This document shows positions 44,163 through 53,060 of a stretch of DNA of 64,000 nucleotides, one piece after another. Positions within the stretch are counted from its first letter, which is position 1. The number at the start of each line of letters is the position of its first letter. Both the position numbers and the translations under genes were made by a program. The stretch lies in contig CAWHFY010000003.1 in the NCBI GenBank assembly GCA_963828755.1, positions 62,001 to 126,000 of the forward strand, in the 5' to 3' direction. Under the pieces are notes generated by a model. The model made no database searches, was not told the origin of the DNA, and saw only the letters and a list, made by a program, of their open reading frames with translations. The DNA comes from WHSW01 sp963828755. GTDB lineage: Bacteria > Actinomycetota > Thermoleophilia > Solirubrobacterales > 70-9.

Positions 44163-46404
44163 ATGCAGGGATCGATGCCTGGCGGCAGGAGGCTGGCGGT
44201 ACTCGGATGCGTGCTCGGCGCGTTGCTCGTCCCGCAGGTCGCGCAGGCCGCGCCGCCGACCGAGCGTCTTACGATCGACGGTCCGGTCCCGTGCACCGTG
44301 CAGCCCAACGGCGTCGACTTCTGCTCGAATCAGCCCAACCGCGCTCGACCGTGCCCGCCTTCGACGGCGTCCCGATCGACGTGAACGTCGCGCTCCCCGA
44401 CGAGGCCGACTTCGGTCCCGGCCCCTATCCGCTGATGATGATGTTCCACGGCTACGGCGGCGGCAAGATCGGCCTCGGCTCGATGCAGCACTGGCTCGAC
44501 CGTGGCTACGCCACGTTCTCGATGACCGATCGCGGCTTCCGCGAGTCGTGCGGCTCGGCGGCCTCACGGACCGCCGGCGGCCGGCAGCTGCGCCAACGGC
44601 TACGTGCGCCTGATCGACAACCGCTTCGAGGTCCGCGACGCGCAGGAGTTCGCCGGCCAGCTCGCCGACGAGAACCTGATCGATCCGCAGCGGATCGGCG
44701 CGATCGGCGGCTCCTACGGCGGCGGCATGTCGATGGCGCTCGGTGCGCTCAAGAACCGCAAGGTGCTCCCGGATTACAGCCTCGTCCCCTGGACGAGCCC
44801 GGACGGCAAGCCGATGCAGATCGCGGCGGCGTCGCCGAACATCCCCTGGACCGACCTCGCCTACTCGCTGCAGCCGAACGGCAGCACGCTCGACTACGTC
44901 GCCGACGCTCCCTACAAGGGCCGGGTCGGGGTCGAGAAGCAGTCGCTGGTCGGCGGGCTCTACTTCTCCGGGCTCGGCGCCCCCGGCTATTACGCGCCGG
45001 TCGGCGCCGACCCGACTGCGGACATCACCGGTTGGCGCACGCAGTTGGAACTCGGTGAGCCGTACGGCGCGAGCGCCCAGCCGATCGTCGACGAGATCAC
45101 CCAACATCACTCCTCGTACTACATCGATCACTCGATCGTCCCGGCGCCGATGCTGATGTCGAGCGGGTTCACCGACGACCTCTTCCCGGTCGACGAGACG
45201 ATCCGCTTCTACAACCGCACCCGGACCCAGTACGCCGACAGCCACCTGGCGCTGTTCTTCGGCGATTTCGGTCATCCGCGTTCGCAGAACAAGGGCGACG
45301 TGACGGGCGCGCTGTCGGCCGCCCAGGACCTCTGGATGGACCACTACGTCAAGGACGTCGGCGCGGCCCCGCCCGAGGGCGTCACCGCGTACACGGAGAC
45401 CTGCCCGAGCAGCCGCCCCGTCAGGCGGGCCGTACACGTCGAGCAACTGGGCGACCGCGGCCAAGGGCGAGATCCGCCTCGACGACCCGGCGCCGAAGAC
45501 GATCGACCCGGGTGCCGGCAGCGACGCCGTCGCGGCCGCGTTCAACCCGGTCAGCGGCGGCGGCGCCTGCGCGACCGTCGACGGCGCGGACCAGGCCGGA
45601 ACCGCCAGCTACCGGCTCGACCCGGCCCCGGCCGGCGGCTTCACGATGATGGGCGCGGCGACCGTGATCGCGGACATCACCCTGCCGGGCGACACCTCGC
45701 AGGTCGCGGCGCGGCTGCTCGACGTCGCCCCCGAACGGCCAGGAGACGCTGGTCTCGCGCGGGCTCTGGCGCCCAGCGACCGGCGGCCCGACCAAGCAGG
45801 TGTTCCAGCTCCACCCGAACGGCTGGACCTTCGCCGAGGGTCACGTCGCGAAGCTCGAGCTGCTCCCGGACGATTCCGAACCCCGGGCTCTTGGGCGGCT
45901 ACGGGCGCGCCTCCAACGACCAGCAGCCGGTCTCGGTCTCGAACCTCGAGCTGCGGCTGCCGGTGGTCGAGAAGCCGGGCTCGTTCAAGGGCCTGGTCGG
46001 GGCGGCGGCGAAGCGCTTCCTGCCCGACGGCTACGAGCTGGCGGCCGACTTCGCGGCGCTCGCCAACTCCGCATCCGAAACTCGCGAAGCGCAAGCTGAA
46101 GCGCAAGGGCTCGAAGCTGATCGGCAAGCTCGCCTGCCCGGCCAAGTTCGCGGCCTGCAACCAGCTCAAGGTGATGGTGACCACGAAGAAGCCGAAGCCG
46201 ACGGCGAAGAAGCCGAAGACGGTCGCCAAGGGCAAGCTCGCGAGCGTCGCCGGCGGCAAGTCGAAGAAGCTGAAGCTGAAGCTCACCGCCAAGGCGAAGC
46301 GCTACCTCGACCGCAAGCCGAAGCTCAAGGTCTACGTCCAGATCCGCTCCGCGGAGCTGGCCGAGCCGTCGGTCTCGAACGCGAAGGCGGTCGCCAAGCG
46401 CTGA
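44163..46404 (+). CDS. Exported S15/CocE-like acyl hydrolase (about six frameshifts)
   Basis: A single large gene of about 745 residues, split by indels near 44340, 44590, 45420, 45735, 45880 and 46070. It starts at ATG 44163 after AGAGGAGAGAGG, with a signal peptide (LAVLGCVLGALLVPQVAQAA). The catalytic domain has LMMMFHGYGGGKIGLGS, IGAIGGSYGGGMSMALGAL (nucleophile Ser), SSGFTDDLFPVDETIRF (Asp) and FGDFGHPRSQNK (His), as in X-Pro dipeptidyl-peptidase / CocE-NonD hydrolases. A C-terminal beta domain (VFQLHPNGWTFAEGHVAKLE) follows, and then a strongly Lys-rich tail. Every piece keeps homology when the frames are joined, so errors in the sequence are the best explanation. The substrate is unknown. 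Confidence 0.75.
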
Positions 46405-46419
46405 CGGCGGCGGCGGCCG

Positions 46420-47178
46420 CTAGCTGGAGCCGGAGGAGGCGGCCGACCATCCGCCGATTGTGGCGGGTGGGCGCCCGAACCTGCGCGCGAGGACGAGCGA
46501 GAACTCGAACAGGGCGTAGAGCGGCGCCATCGAGATCAGCATCGTCACCGGGTCGGTGCCGGGCAGCAGCATCGCCAGCACCGCGATCACCAAGAGCGCG
46601 TAGCGGCGGTTGGCGCCGAGCTGCTCGGGGGTGACGATCGCGAGACGGGTGACCGCGATCGTCCCGACCGGGATCTGGAACAGGATCCCGACCGAGATCA
46701 GGGTGAGGACGAAGAAGCTGTAGTACTCGCTGCCTCGGATCTGGATGTTGAACTCGTCCGAGTTGAAGCTGAGGAGGAAGTTGAGCGCCGCCGGCATGAT
46801 CACCAGGTAGGCGAACACGGCGCCGGCGATGAACAGTGCCGGCACCATGATCAGCAACGGGAGGACGACGCGCCGCTCCGACGGCTTGAACGCCGGCAGG
46901 ATGTACGCGTAGGCCTGGTAGAGCAGGACCGGCATCGCGAGCAGGATGCCGGCGTAGAACGAGAGCTTCATCGTCGTGAAGAACGGCTCCGTGACGCCGA
47001 AGGTGATCGGCTCGCGGCCGTCCGGGAGCGGGCCGTTCGCGACCGAGAGCAGCAGGTCGTTCTGCCAGAAGCAGAGGCCGACCGCCACCGCGAGCACGGT
47101 CGCGGAGACGATGATCCGCGTGCGCAGCTCGTCGAGATGCTCGACGACGCTGAGCTCGTCGGCGGGATCGGCCTTCAT
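46420..47178 (-). CDS. tatC: Sec-independent protein translocase TatC
   Basis: About 253 residues with six membrane helices. Family landmarks: SVVEHLDELRTRIIVSATVL at the N-terminus (H-L-x-E-L-R), EPFFTTMKLSFYAGILLAMP (first periplasmic loop to helix 2), YAYILPAFKPSERRVVLP (P-x-E-R-R loop), and the C-terminal LLPGTDPVTMLISMAPLY. The start is ATG 47178, 22 bases after the TatA stop, with a GAGGG-type site. It forms the receptor for twin-arginine signal peptides with TatA/TatB-like proteins, and moves folded proteins across the cytoplasmic membrane. No separate TatB is visible here. Confidence 0.93.
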   Translation of the reverse strand: MKADPADELSVVEHLDELRTRIIVSATVLAVAVGLCFWQNDLLLSVANGPLPDGREPITFGVTEPFFTTMKLSFYAGILLAMPVLLYQAYAYILPAFKPSERRVVLPLLIMVPALFIAGAVFAYLVIMPAALNFLLSFNSDEFNIQIRGSEYYSFFVLTLISVGILFQIPVGTIAVTRLAIVTPEQLGANRRYALLVIAVLAMLLPGTDPVTMLISMAPLYALFEFSLVLARRFGRPPATIGGWSAASSGSS

Positions 47179-47200
47179 TGCCCTCAGTCGCGCCACCTCG

Positions 47201-47431
47201 CTAGGAGCGGCTCGCGACGACCTCGCCGTTGACCCGCTCCGGGGCATCGGTCTCGGTCGCGGTGATCTGCGGCTTGTCGTCCTCGTCGTCGTGGCTTCCG
47301 GTGACCGAGTCCTTGAACTCGCGGAAGCCCTTGCCGGCCGACTTGCCCAGCTCGGGGAGCTTCTTCGGGCCCACGATCACCAACGCGATGATCAGGACGA
47401 TCGCCAACTCCATCGGTCCGATGTTCGGCAT
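47201..47431 (-). CDS. tatA: Sec-independent protein translocase TatA/TatE
   Basis: A 76-residue single-helix protein: IGPMELAIVLIIALVIVG with the conserved F/L-G-P hinge region, then KKLPELGKSAGKGFREFK (amphipathic helix) and an acidic-polar tail. The start is preceded by AGGAAGGAAAGACA. It forms the Tat pore-forming complex with TatC, whose gene follows in the same direction. Upstream on the same strand are a cupredoxin gene and two exported ferritin-like genes, the first of which encodes a twin-arginine signal. Confidence 0.93.
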   Translation of the reverse strand: MPNIGPMELAIVLIIALVIVGPKKLPELGKSAGKGFREFKDSVTGSHDDEDDKPQITATETDAPERVNGEVVASRS

Positions 47432-47460
47432 TGTCTTTCCTTCCTGTTGCGGTCGGCGCC

Positions 47461-47868
47461 CTACTGGACCTCGACCGTCGCTTTCATGAACGGGTGGAAA
47501 CGGCAGTAGTAGGTGAAGGTTCCGGGCTCGTCGAAGGTGACGCTCTTCGAGTCGCCCTCGTCGAGGTCGCCGGTGTCGAACGAGCTGTCATCGGCGGTCG
47601 CCGTGTGCGCGGCGTCGTCGGAGTTCGTCCAGGTGACCTCGGTCCCGGCGTCGACCGTGACCGTCTCCGGGTCGTACTTGAAGTCCGCGATCTCGATCTG
47701 ATCGGTTGCCGCCGCCGACCCGGTCGCATCGGCGGTGGTCGAGGACGACTCCGCACTCGTGCTCGTGCTCGAGCTGGAGTCGTCCCCGCCACATCCGCCG
47801 ACGATCGTGCCCGCCGCGATCACCCCGATCGCGGCGAGCAGTGCAATTCCATTGCCTCGTGCGTGCAT
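47461..47868 (-). CDS. Plastocyanin/azurin-like cupredoxin lipoprotein
   Basis: A 135-residue lipoprotein. The signal peptide (GIALLAAIGVIAAGTI) ends in VGGC followed by GGDDSSSSTS and a Ser/Thr-rich linker. The cupredoxin domain has IEIADFKYDPETVTVDAGTE, VTWTNSDDAAHTATADD (first Cu His), and FTYYCRFHPFMKATVEVQ (Cys, His and Met ligands at C-x(2)-H-x(2)-M). All four type-1 copper ligands are present. It is an extracytoplasmic electron carrier. It is encoded between TatA and the ferritin-like genes on one strand, with GAGGAGGCAAGG as its ribosome-binding site. Electron partners are unknown. Confidence 0.9.
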   Translation of the reverse strand: MHARGNGIALLAAIGVIAAGTIVGGCGGDDSSSSTSTSAESSSTTADATGSAAATDQIEIADFKYDPETVTVDAGTEVTWTNSDDAAHTATADDSSFDTGDLDEGDSKSVTFDEPGTFTYYCRFHPFMKATVEVQ

Positions 47869-47895
47869 CCTTGCCTCCTCGGTCGGCCGGTCTCG

Positions 47896-48549
47896 TTACG
47901 ACTGGACGAAGGGCTGGACGGCCTTCAGGACCTCGTCCATCGTCAGCGTCGGGTCGAACGCGTCCGGCGCCGGGTTCTCCCCGGCCGCCTGTCGAATCGC
48001 CGCCGCGTGGCGCGCCTCGACCTGGACGATGCCGCCCGCGGTCGCGAGCAGGTCCTTCGACTCGATCATCGGGGCGACGCCGTTGTAGGCGCTCACACCC
48101 GTGTCCTCGAAGGTGATCGCGAGCGGGATCAGCTTGTCGGCGCTCGTGAACGCGTCGCCGAAGTCGACCTTCGGCGCCTTCACCGGAGTGCCGCCGAGAT
48201 CCTTGATCGTCGCGGTCAGGGCATCGACGTGCTCCTGTTCCTCGGCGCCGAACGTCTTCACGTAGCCGGCGACCTCCTTGCTGAGACCCGGGGTCTTCGC
48301 GGCGCCCTGGTAGAACGCGGCCTCGAGGTACTCGAGCGTCAGCGCGTAGTTGAGGATGTCGACGTCGCCCGACGACCCCTGGGCGAACGCCTTGCGGACC
48401 AGCGGCGAGACGGCCGCGGTTCCGTAGATGGCGCCGGCGGCGAGCATGCCGCGGATCAGGAACGTGCTGCGGTTGAGGTTCTCGACCTCGACCTTTGCGA
48501 GTTCCGGGGCTCCGTTTGCGGCGAGGCCGCTGTTATTGATCGGTTTCAT
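47896..48549 (-). CDS. Exported ferritin-like protein, paralogue 1
   Basis: A 217-residue protein of the ferritin-like (Ferritin_2) family. The start at 48549 has AAAGGAG 7 bases upstream. A signal-like stretch (NRSTFLIRGMLAAGAIYGTA) ends in AFAQG; only one Arg is present where Tat signals have two. The four-helix domain has DILNYALTLEYLEAAFYQGA, GAEEQEHVDALTATIKDLGG, PLAITFEDTGVSAYNGVAPM and VQVEARHAAAIRQAAGENP. These give the Glu-x(6)-Tyr and E-x(2)-H pairs of a di-iron site. It closely parallels the next protein upstream. Its exported di-iron role could be metal oxidation, storage or protection from peroxides. Confidence 0.85.
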   Translation of the reverse strand: MKPINNSGLAANGAPELAKVEVENLNRSTFLIRGMLAAGAIYGTAAVSPLVRKAFAQGSSGDVDILNYALTLEYLEAAFYQGAAKTPGLSKEVAGYVKTFGAEEQEHVDALTATIKDLGGTPVKAPKVDFGDAFTSADKLIPLAITFEDTGVSAYNGVAPMIESKDLLATAGGIVQVEARHAAAIRQAAGENPAPDAFDPTLTMDEVLKAVQPFVQS

Positions 48550-48578
48550 GTTCGGCTCCTTTCTGAAGTCCGTCGTCG

Positions 48579-49251
48579 CTAGACGAGGAACGGCTGCACC
48601 GCGTCGAGGACTTCCTGCATGTCGGCCGGTTGCGCGAACGCCCCGTCCGGGGTCGGCTCCTCGCCGACCAGCACGTTCAGTGCCGCCGCGTGACGCGCCT
48701 CGACCGAGTGGATCGAGAGCGCCGCCGCGAGGATCTCGGGCGATTCGATGTTCGCCGCCTGGCCGAGGTAGGCCGCGGCGCCGAGGTTCTCGACCGTGGC
48801 CGCGAGCTTCAGCACCTCGGTCGGGTCCTTGAGCGGGAACTCCGCCATCGGGGCCTTCGCGACCGGGCCACCGAGCTTCTTTGGCGGTCGCGGTAAGCGC
48901 GTCGACGTGCTGCTGCTCGACCTCACCGATGCGCTTGATCAGCGCCAGGTCGTCGCCCTTGAACAGTCCGCTCTTGGCGACGTCGTTGTAGAACGCGGTC
49001 TCGAGGTACTCGAGCGTCAGCGCGTAGTTGACGATCCCGAGATCGCCCTCGCCGAACTGCGAGGCCGTGTCCTGCGCGCCGGACGACATCGTGCTCGAGC
49101 TGGTCGACGTCTCGTCGTCGGATCCGCATGCCGCGAGCAACGCCCCGGCCGCTCCGGTGCCGCCCGTGAGGGCGAAGAACTTGCGCCGAGAGACGGGATC
49201 GCGGGCGATGCGCTTCACCGCATTGGGCTCCGTGCGATGGGAAATGCTCAT
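48579..49251 (-). CDS. Tat-exported ferritin-like lipoprotein, paralogue 2 (one frameshift)
   Basis: About 224 residues, starting at 49251. The N-terminus carries a true twin-arginine motif (SRRKFFALTGGTGAAG) and a lipobox (LLAAC) followed by GSDDETSTSSS, so it should be a Tat-exported lipoprotein. The domain has DLGIVNYALTLEYLETAFYN, GEVEQQHVDALTATAKKLGG, ATVENLGAAAYLGQAAN and HSVEARHAAALNVLVGEEP, with the same di-iron pattern as paralogue 1. The frame breaks near 48885, where AAAG contains one A too many; correction gives the K-K-L-G-G junction. It lies 29 bases upstream of paralogue 1. Confidence 0.83.
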
Positions 49252-49346
49252 CTGTGAACTCCCGTGGTTGGTTACCGGAGAGCGACTCGCTCCCCGTCTT
49301 CTTGGTCCAACCTACGAACGCCCTCAGGGCCTGGATCAACGAGAGG

Positions 49347-50316
49347 TCAGCTGCGGCGGGCGGCGTCGGCAAGCCGCTCGGCAAGCCACAAATCGCGCAT
49401 CCAGTGCTCGCCACCGCCGCTGGAGCGCTCCGCCACGACCCCTGCCGGGCCGCCGCTGAACCGCACCCCCTTCCAGTACGAGGAGGCGCGCAACGGCGCG
49501 ATCACCGCCTCGACCTCGCGCGGCGCGCCGGCGGCCGCGAGCAGGCGCTCGCCCTTCGGCTGAACGTCGAACTCGCGCGCCGGGCCGCCGACGGTGACCG
49601 TCGAGCCGCCGCCGATCCGGACGCTGACCGCGCGGTCATGACGAGTCCCCGTGTAGACGCTGGCGCCCTCGGTCTCGTGCTTGAACGGCTGCGGCCCGAC
49701 GGCCTGCTGGCGGATCCGGACGCGCGGTCGCTCGGCCTCGCTGAGCCCGAGCGCGGCCAGGGTCGCCGCGGAATCGTCGTAGGCCTGGTCGAGGGTTCCC
49801 CCGGGCATGATCACGCGGGCGCCGAGATAGGCGGCGTAGATGATGATCAGCGGCACGAAGACGATCAGCGACCACTTGAACTGAAACAGCTGCCAGGGGA
49901 CGACCGCGCAGAAGATCAGCACCATCATCTTCGCCCCGGAGCTGATCGAGCCGCGCGCGATGTCCCACATTCGCCCGGAGGCGTCGGCGATCGCCTGGCT
50001 GTCGATCGGGCCGATCGCCAGGTCGGCGAGCAGCGAGGGCTGGTCGGCGACGGTCGGGTCGGCCACCGGCTCGGTCGCCGCCATCGCCTCGAGCTTCGAG
50101 CGCGACGCGGCCGCATCGAGATCGCGGCGCTGCAGGTACATGAGCACGGCGACGAAAGCCGAAGATCAGGCCGAGGATCGCGATCATCACGCCGGTCGGG
50201 TTGGCGTCGCCCTGGCCGAACAGGAGCGCCAGCCCGGCCGCCAGCACCGCGACGACCCCGACCCCGATGAGCCCGAAGCGGCTCGAGCGCCGAAAGTCGC
50301 GGCGCGGGTCGCTCAC
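49347..50316 (-). CDS. Membrane protein with four TM segments and C-terminal soluble domain (one frameshift)
   Basis: About 323 residues. Hydrophobic segments: FGLIGVGVVAVLAAGLALLF, GVMIAILGLIFGFVAVLMYL, MMVLIFCAVVPWQLFQF and WSLIVFVPLIIIYAAYLGA. The linker (SKLEAMAATEPVADPTVADQ) and C-terminal half (TLAALGLSEAERPRVRIRQQ, STVTVGGPAREFDVQPKGER) are polar; the latter looks like a beta domain. The reading shifts near 50157, where TTTC has one T too many. The start overlaps the stop of the catalase-like gene (ATGA), suggesting co-translation. No family name is recognised. Confidence 0.7.
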
Positions 50317-51275
50317 TCGCCGGGGACGGGCCCGGGCGGCTTGCCCCAGCGCCGGTAGGCCGAGACCGAGTAGGCCCGGCGGCGCGCGTGCAGGATCGGA
50401 TCGTCGGAGGGCTCGATCCCGGCGGCGAGCCGCAGCGGGTCGAAGACGTCGATGTGGTCGTCGCGCTCCGGGTCGGGGACGACCGCGGTGATTTCGATTC
50501 GCCCCGCGTCGACCAGCTCACGGTCATCGGGCCAGCGGGCCGTGGGATCGTCGAGGGGGTCGTCGTCCGTCGGGATCTGGAAGGCGAGCCGAAACCCGAT
50601 CGTCCCGGCGGCAAGCCGCTCGCGCAGATCCTCGTACAGGTAGTCCCGTCCGCGCGCCTGTGCGTCGTCGTCGGAGAGGCGCTCCTCCCCGGCGTCCGGC
50701 AGCCAGCGGGTGCGCACCGGTCGGCGACCCCCGTCCTCGTCGACGAGGAAGAAGGTGTGTGGCGAGCAGTACTCGGCGGTGGCGAAGCTCGCCAGCGGGC
50801 CGACGCCGACCGTCCCCTGCACGGCCGTCTGCGCCTCCGGATGGGCGGCGAGGTAGGCGCCGAGCTTCTCGAAGTCGGGTTGGCCCGTCTCGGGGTCCGG
50901 GCGCCTCGCGGCGAGGAGCTCGAGGAAGTCCTCAGGCGTGCGGGTCAGAAAGGCCGGAGAGCTGGTCGAGAGGATGTCGTGCTCCTCGTCGCCGGAACCG
51001 CGCAGCTTGACCGCGAAGCCACGCGCTTCGCGCTCGAAGTCCGCGGCCTCCGGATCGCCCGGGCCATTGGAGAAGCGGATGAGGGCCCCGATGGGCTCGC
51101 CCGAGAAGATGAAGGCGCGCGACAGCTCGCCGGCCTTGGGGCTGGCGGTGAACGTGCCCTCGCACCAGGCGCCCTTCGCGTGCAGAGCGCGAATGCCGTC
51201 CCGGGGCCCGCCGTAGATGCCGTCAGCCGCCGCGATCAGCTGCTCGTAGAGATCCTCCTCCGGCATGGCGGCCAC
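50313..51275 (-). CDS. Catalase-related heme protein (small catalase core)
   Basis: A 320-residue protein corresponding to the catalase core without the long N- and C-terminal arms, similar to catalase-related peroxidases (SrpA-like). IRALHAKGAWCEGTFTAS contains the distal heme His, RFSNGPGDPEAADFEREARG and FAVKLRGSGDEEHDIL are catalase core strands, and the C-terminal ILHARRRAYSVSAYRRWG contains the proximal-Tyr type motif (R-x(3)-Y-x(2)-S). No signal peptide is seen. It probably decomposes peroxide or oxidises organic substrates with peroxide. It is the first gene of an operon with a polytopic membrane protein. Confidence 0.85.
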   Translation of the reverse strand: MAAMPEEDLYEQLIAAADGIYGGPRDGIRALHAKGAWCEGTFTASPKAGELSRAFIFSGEPIGALIRFSNGPGDPEAADFEREARGFAVKLRGSGDEEHDILSTSSPAFLTRTPEDFLELLAARRPDPETGQPDFEKLGAYLAAHPEAQTAVQGTVGVGPLASFATAEYCSPHTFFLVDEDGGRRPVRTRWLPDAGEERLSDDDAQARGRDYLYEDLRERLAAGTIGFRLAFQIPTDDDPLDDPTARWPDDRELVDAGRIEITAVVPDPERDDHIDVFDPLRLAAGIEPSDDPILHARRRAYSVSAYRRWGKPPGPVPGE

Positions 51276-51313
51276 CCTACCTCGCGCCCGCGCGGGCCGC
51301 TAGCGTCCGCGCG

Positions 51314-52067
51314 ATGGAGCTCGGGATCGACGGACGGGTCGCGCTGGTGATCGGCGGCAGCCGCGGGATCGGGCACGGGATCGCGACGGCACTCGCCCGC
51401 GACGGCGCGCGGGTGGCGATCGCGAGCCGCGACCGCGAGCACCTCGACCAAGCGGCGACCGAGATCGATGGAGACGTCGACCGGGTTCGTCGCCGACACC
51501 GGCGATCTCGACCGGATTGCCGCGTTGCCCGGCGAGGTCGCCGAGGCGCTCGGGCCGGTCGAGATCCTGGTCACCAACACCGGCGGGCCGCCGGCCGGGC
51601 CGGCGCTCGACGCCGACATCGACGCGTGGCGCGAGGCCTACGGCTCGCTCGTGCTCGCGCCGCGGGTCCTGATCGGCGCCGTGATCGACGGTATGCGCGA
51701 GCGCGGCTGGGGCCGGATCGTCAACGTCGGCTCGAGCTCGACCCGCGAGCCGATCCCCGGCCTGGCGCTCTCGAACTCGCACCGCCCTGGGCTGGTCGGC
51801 TTTCTGAAGACGCTGTCGCGCGAGGTCGCCGCGGACGGGGTGACCGTCAACGACGTCGCCACCGGCCGCTTCGCGACCGAGCGGCTCGCCGCCAACTGGG
51901 GCGGCTGGGAGGCGATGCTCGAGCACGCCGGCGCCGACGTGCCCGCCGGCCGGCTCGGCGATCCGGCCGAGTACGGCGATCTGGTCGCCTTCCTGTGCTC
52001 CGAGCGCGCCGCCTACATCACCGGGACCTCGATCCCGATCGACGGCGGCCTGCTGCGCTCGATCTAG
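51314..52067 (+). CDS. Atypical short-chain dehydrogenase lacking the Tyr/Lys catalytic pair (one frameshift)
   Basis: About 251 residues of SDR fold. VALVIGGSRGIGHGIATALA is the NAD(P) loop, LVTNTGGPPAGPALDAD the strand-4 region, RIVNVGSSSTREPIPGLA has the active Ser, and the C-terminus has YITGTSIPIDGGL. Where classical enzymes have Y-x-x-x-K the sequence is SNSHRPG (Asn...Arg), so both catalytic residues are replaced. The group with L-S-N...R occurs in several bacteria and its function is unclear. The frame changes near 51483 because GACCGGG has one C too many. The 3' end overlaps lgt by 4 bases, convergent. Confidence 0.8.
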
Positions 52068-52858
52068 CCGCTCGGCTCGGGCTCCGGGTGGCCGGGCGGA
52101 GCTCCGGGCGCCGCCCAGACCTGGTTTCGCCGCGCCTTGACCGCGAACCAGATCCCGCCGGCGAGCACCATCGCGACGCTGAGCAGCTGCGCCTGGGTCA
52201 GCCCAAGCGCGACGTCGTCGTTGCGGCGGATGAACTCGATCAGGAAGCGCTCGACGCCGGCGAGGATCAGGTATAGGGCGAACAGCAGGCCGGGCTGGAA
52301 GCGCGTTCGCAGGCGCCACAGGACGTAGGTCGCGAGCCCCATCGCGATCGTCTCGTAGATCGGGGTCGGGTGCACCGGGACGTCGGTCGGCAAGGTGCCG
52401 TCCGGATAGGCCATCGCCCAGGGCCCATCCCACGGGATGCCGTAGTCGCCGTCGCCGGAGAGCTGGCAGCCGATCCGCCCGACCGCATAGCCGATCGCGA
52501 GCCCGGGCGCACAGATGTCGAGCAGGGTGAGGTTGAGCAGCTTCCGCCAGCGCGCCCAGAGGATCACCCCGATCGCGCCCCCGATCGCGCCGCCGTACCA
52601 GATCAGTCCGGAGCCCGAGAACAGGTTGCCGACCAGGTCGTCGGAGACCTCGTCGTAGTTCTCGATGACGAAGTCGAGCCGCGAGCCGACGACGCCACCC
52701 ACGAGCGCTGCGAAGACGAGCTCGTAGGCCCAGTCGACCGGCTTGCCGAGCTCCTTCAGGCGCCTCGCGACCAGCAGCCCGGCGGCGATGAAGCCGAGCG
52801 CGAACATGATCCCGAACGTCTGCAGGGTGACCGGGCCGAGGTGGATCTCCGGTTGCAT
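52064..52858 (-). CDS. lgt: Prolipoprotein diacylglyceryl transferase
   Basis: A 264-residue membrane enzyme that transfers diacylglycerol from phosphatidylglycerol to the lipobox Cys of prolipoproteins. About seven hydrophobic helices. Signatures: PEIHLGPVTLQTFGIMFALG at the N-terminus, YAVGRIGCQLSGDGDYG (the lgt box, with Cys in place of the usual Asn after Gly-Arg-Ile-Gly), VPVHPTPIYETIAMGLA (H-P-x-x-x-Y-E) and a late RFLIEFIRRNDDVALGLTQA. It serves the many lipoproteins of this window. The last four bases overlap the convergent SDR gene. Confidence 0.94.
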   Translation of the reverse strand: MQPEIHLGPVTLQTFGIMFALGFIAAGLLVARRLKELGKPVDWAYELVFAALVGGVVGSRLDFVIENYDEVSDDLVGNLFSGSGLIWYGGAIGGAIGVILWARWRKLLNLTLLDICAPGLAIGYAVGRIGCQLSGDGDYGIPWDGPWAMAYPDGTLPTDVPVHPTPIYETIAMGLATYVLWRLRTRFQPGLLFALYLILAGVERFLIEFIRRNDDVALGLTQAQLLSVAMVLAGGIWFAVKARRNQVWAAPGAPPGHPEPEPSG

Positions 52859-52934
52859 CGCGGCTGGAGGTTAGGCGAGCGGCGTGGGCGAGCCTGGTGT
52901 TCGGCCCCGAGCCGAGCTTCCTCCCGCGCGGCGA

Positions 52935-53006
52935 TAGCCCCGGCGGGAGTCGAACCCGCGCTCCCAGGTTGAAAACCTGACGTGTTCACCGTTACACCAC
53001 GGGGCC
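52935..53006 (-). tRNA. tRNA-Glu (anticodon TTC)
   Basis: A 72-nt cloverleaf: acceptor GGCCCCG pairs with CGGGGCT (G-U at the end), the D arm lies in TGGTGTAACGGTGAACA, the anticodon stem TCAGG/CCTGG encloses TTTTCAA (anticodon TTC), and the T arm contains GCGGGTTCGACTCCCGC. CCA is not encoded. Confidence 0.95.
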
Positions 53007-53060
53007 GTGGGGGCCGAAGTCTAGGCACGCCGGTCACATCGACTTTGCCCAGGATCGCCG

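Noticed and set aside
44163..46404. A row of several small separate genes
   Set aside because: Consecutive pieces carry successive parts of one hydrolase fold with no start signals between them.
49254..50270. Plus-strand open frame of 338 codons over the membrane protein gene
   Set aside because: It is a low-complexity Arg/Asp/Gly shadow; the minus strand gives membrane helices and coupling with the catalase-like gene.
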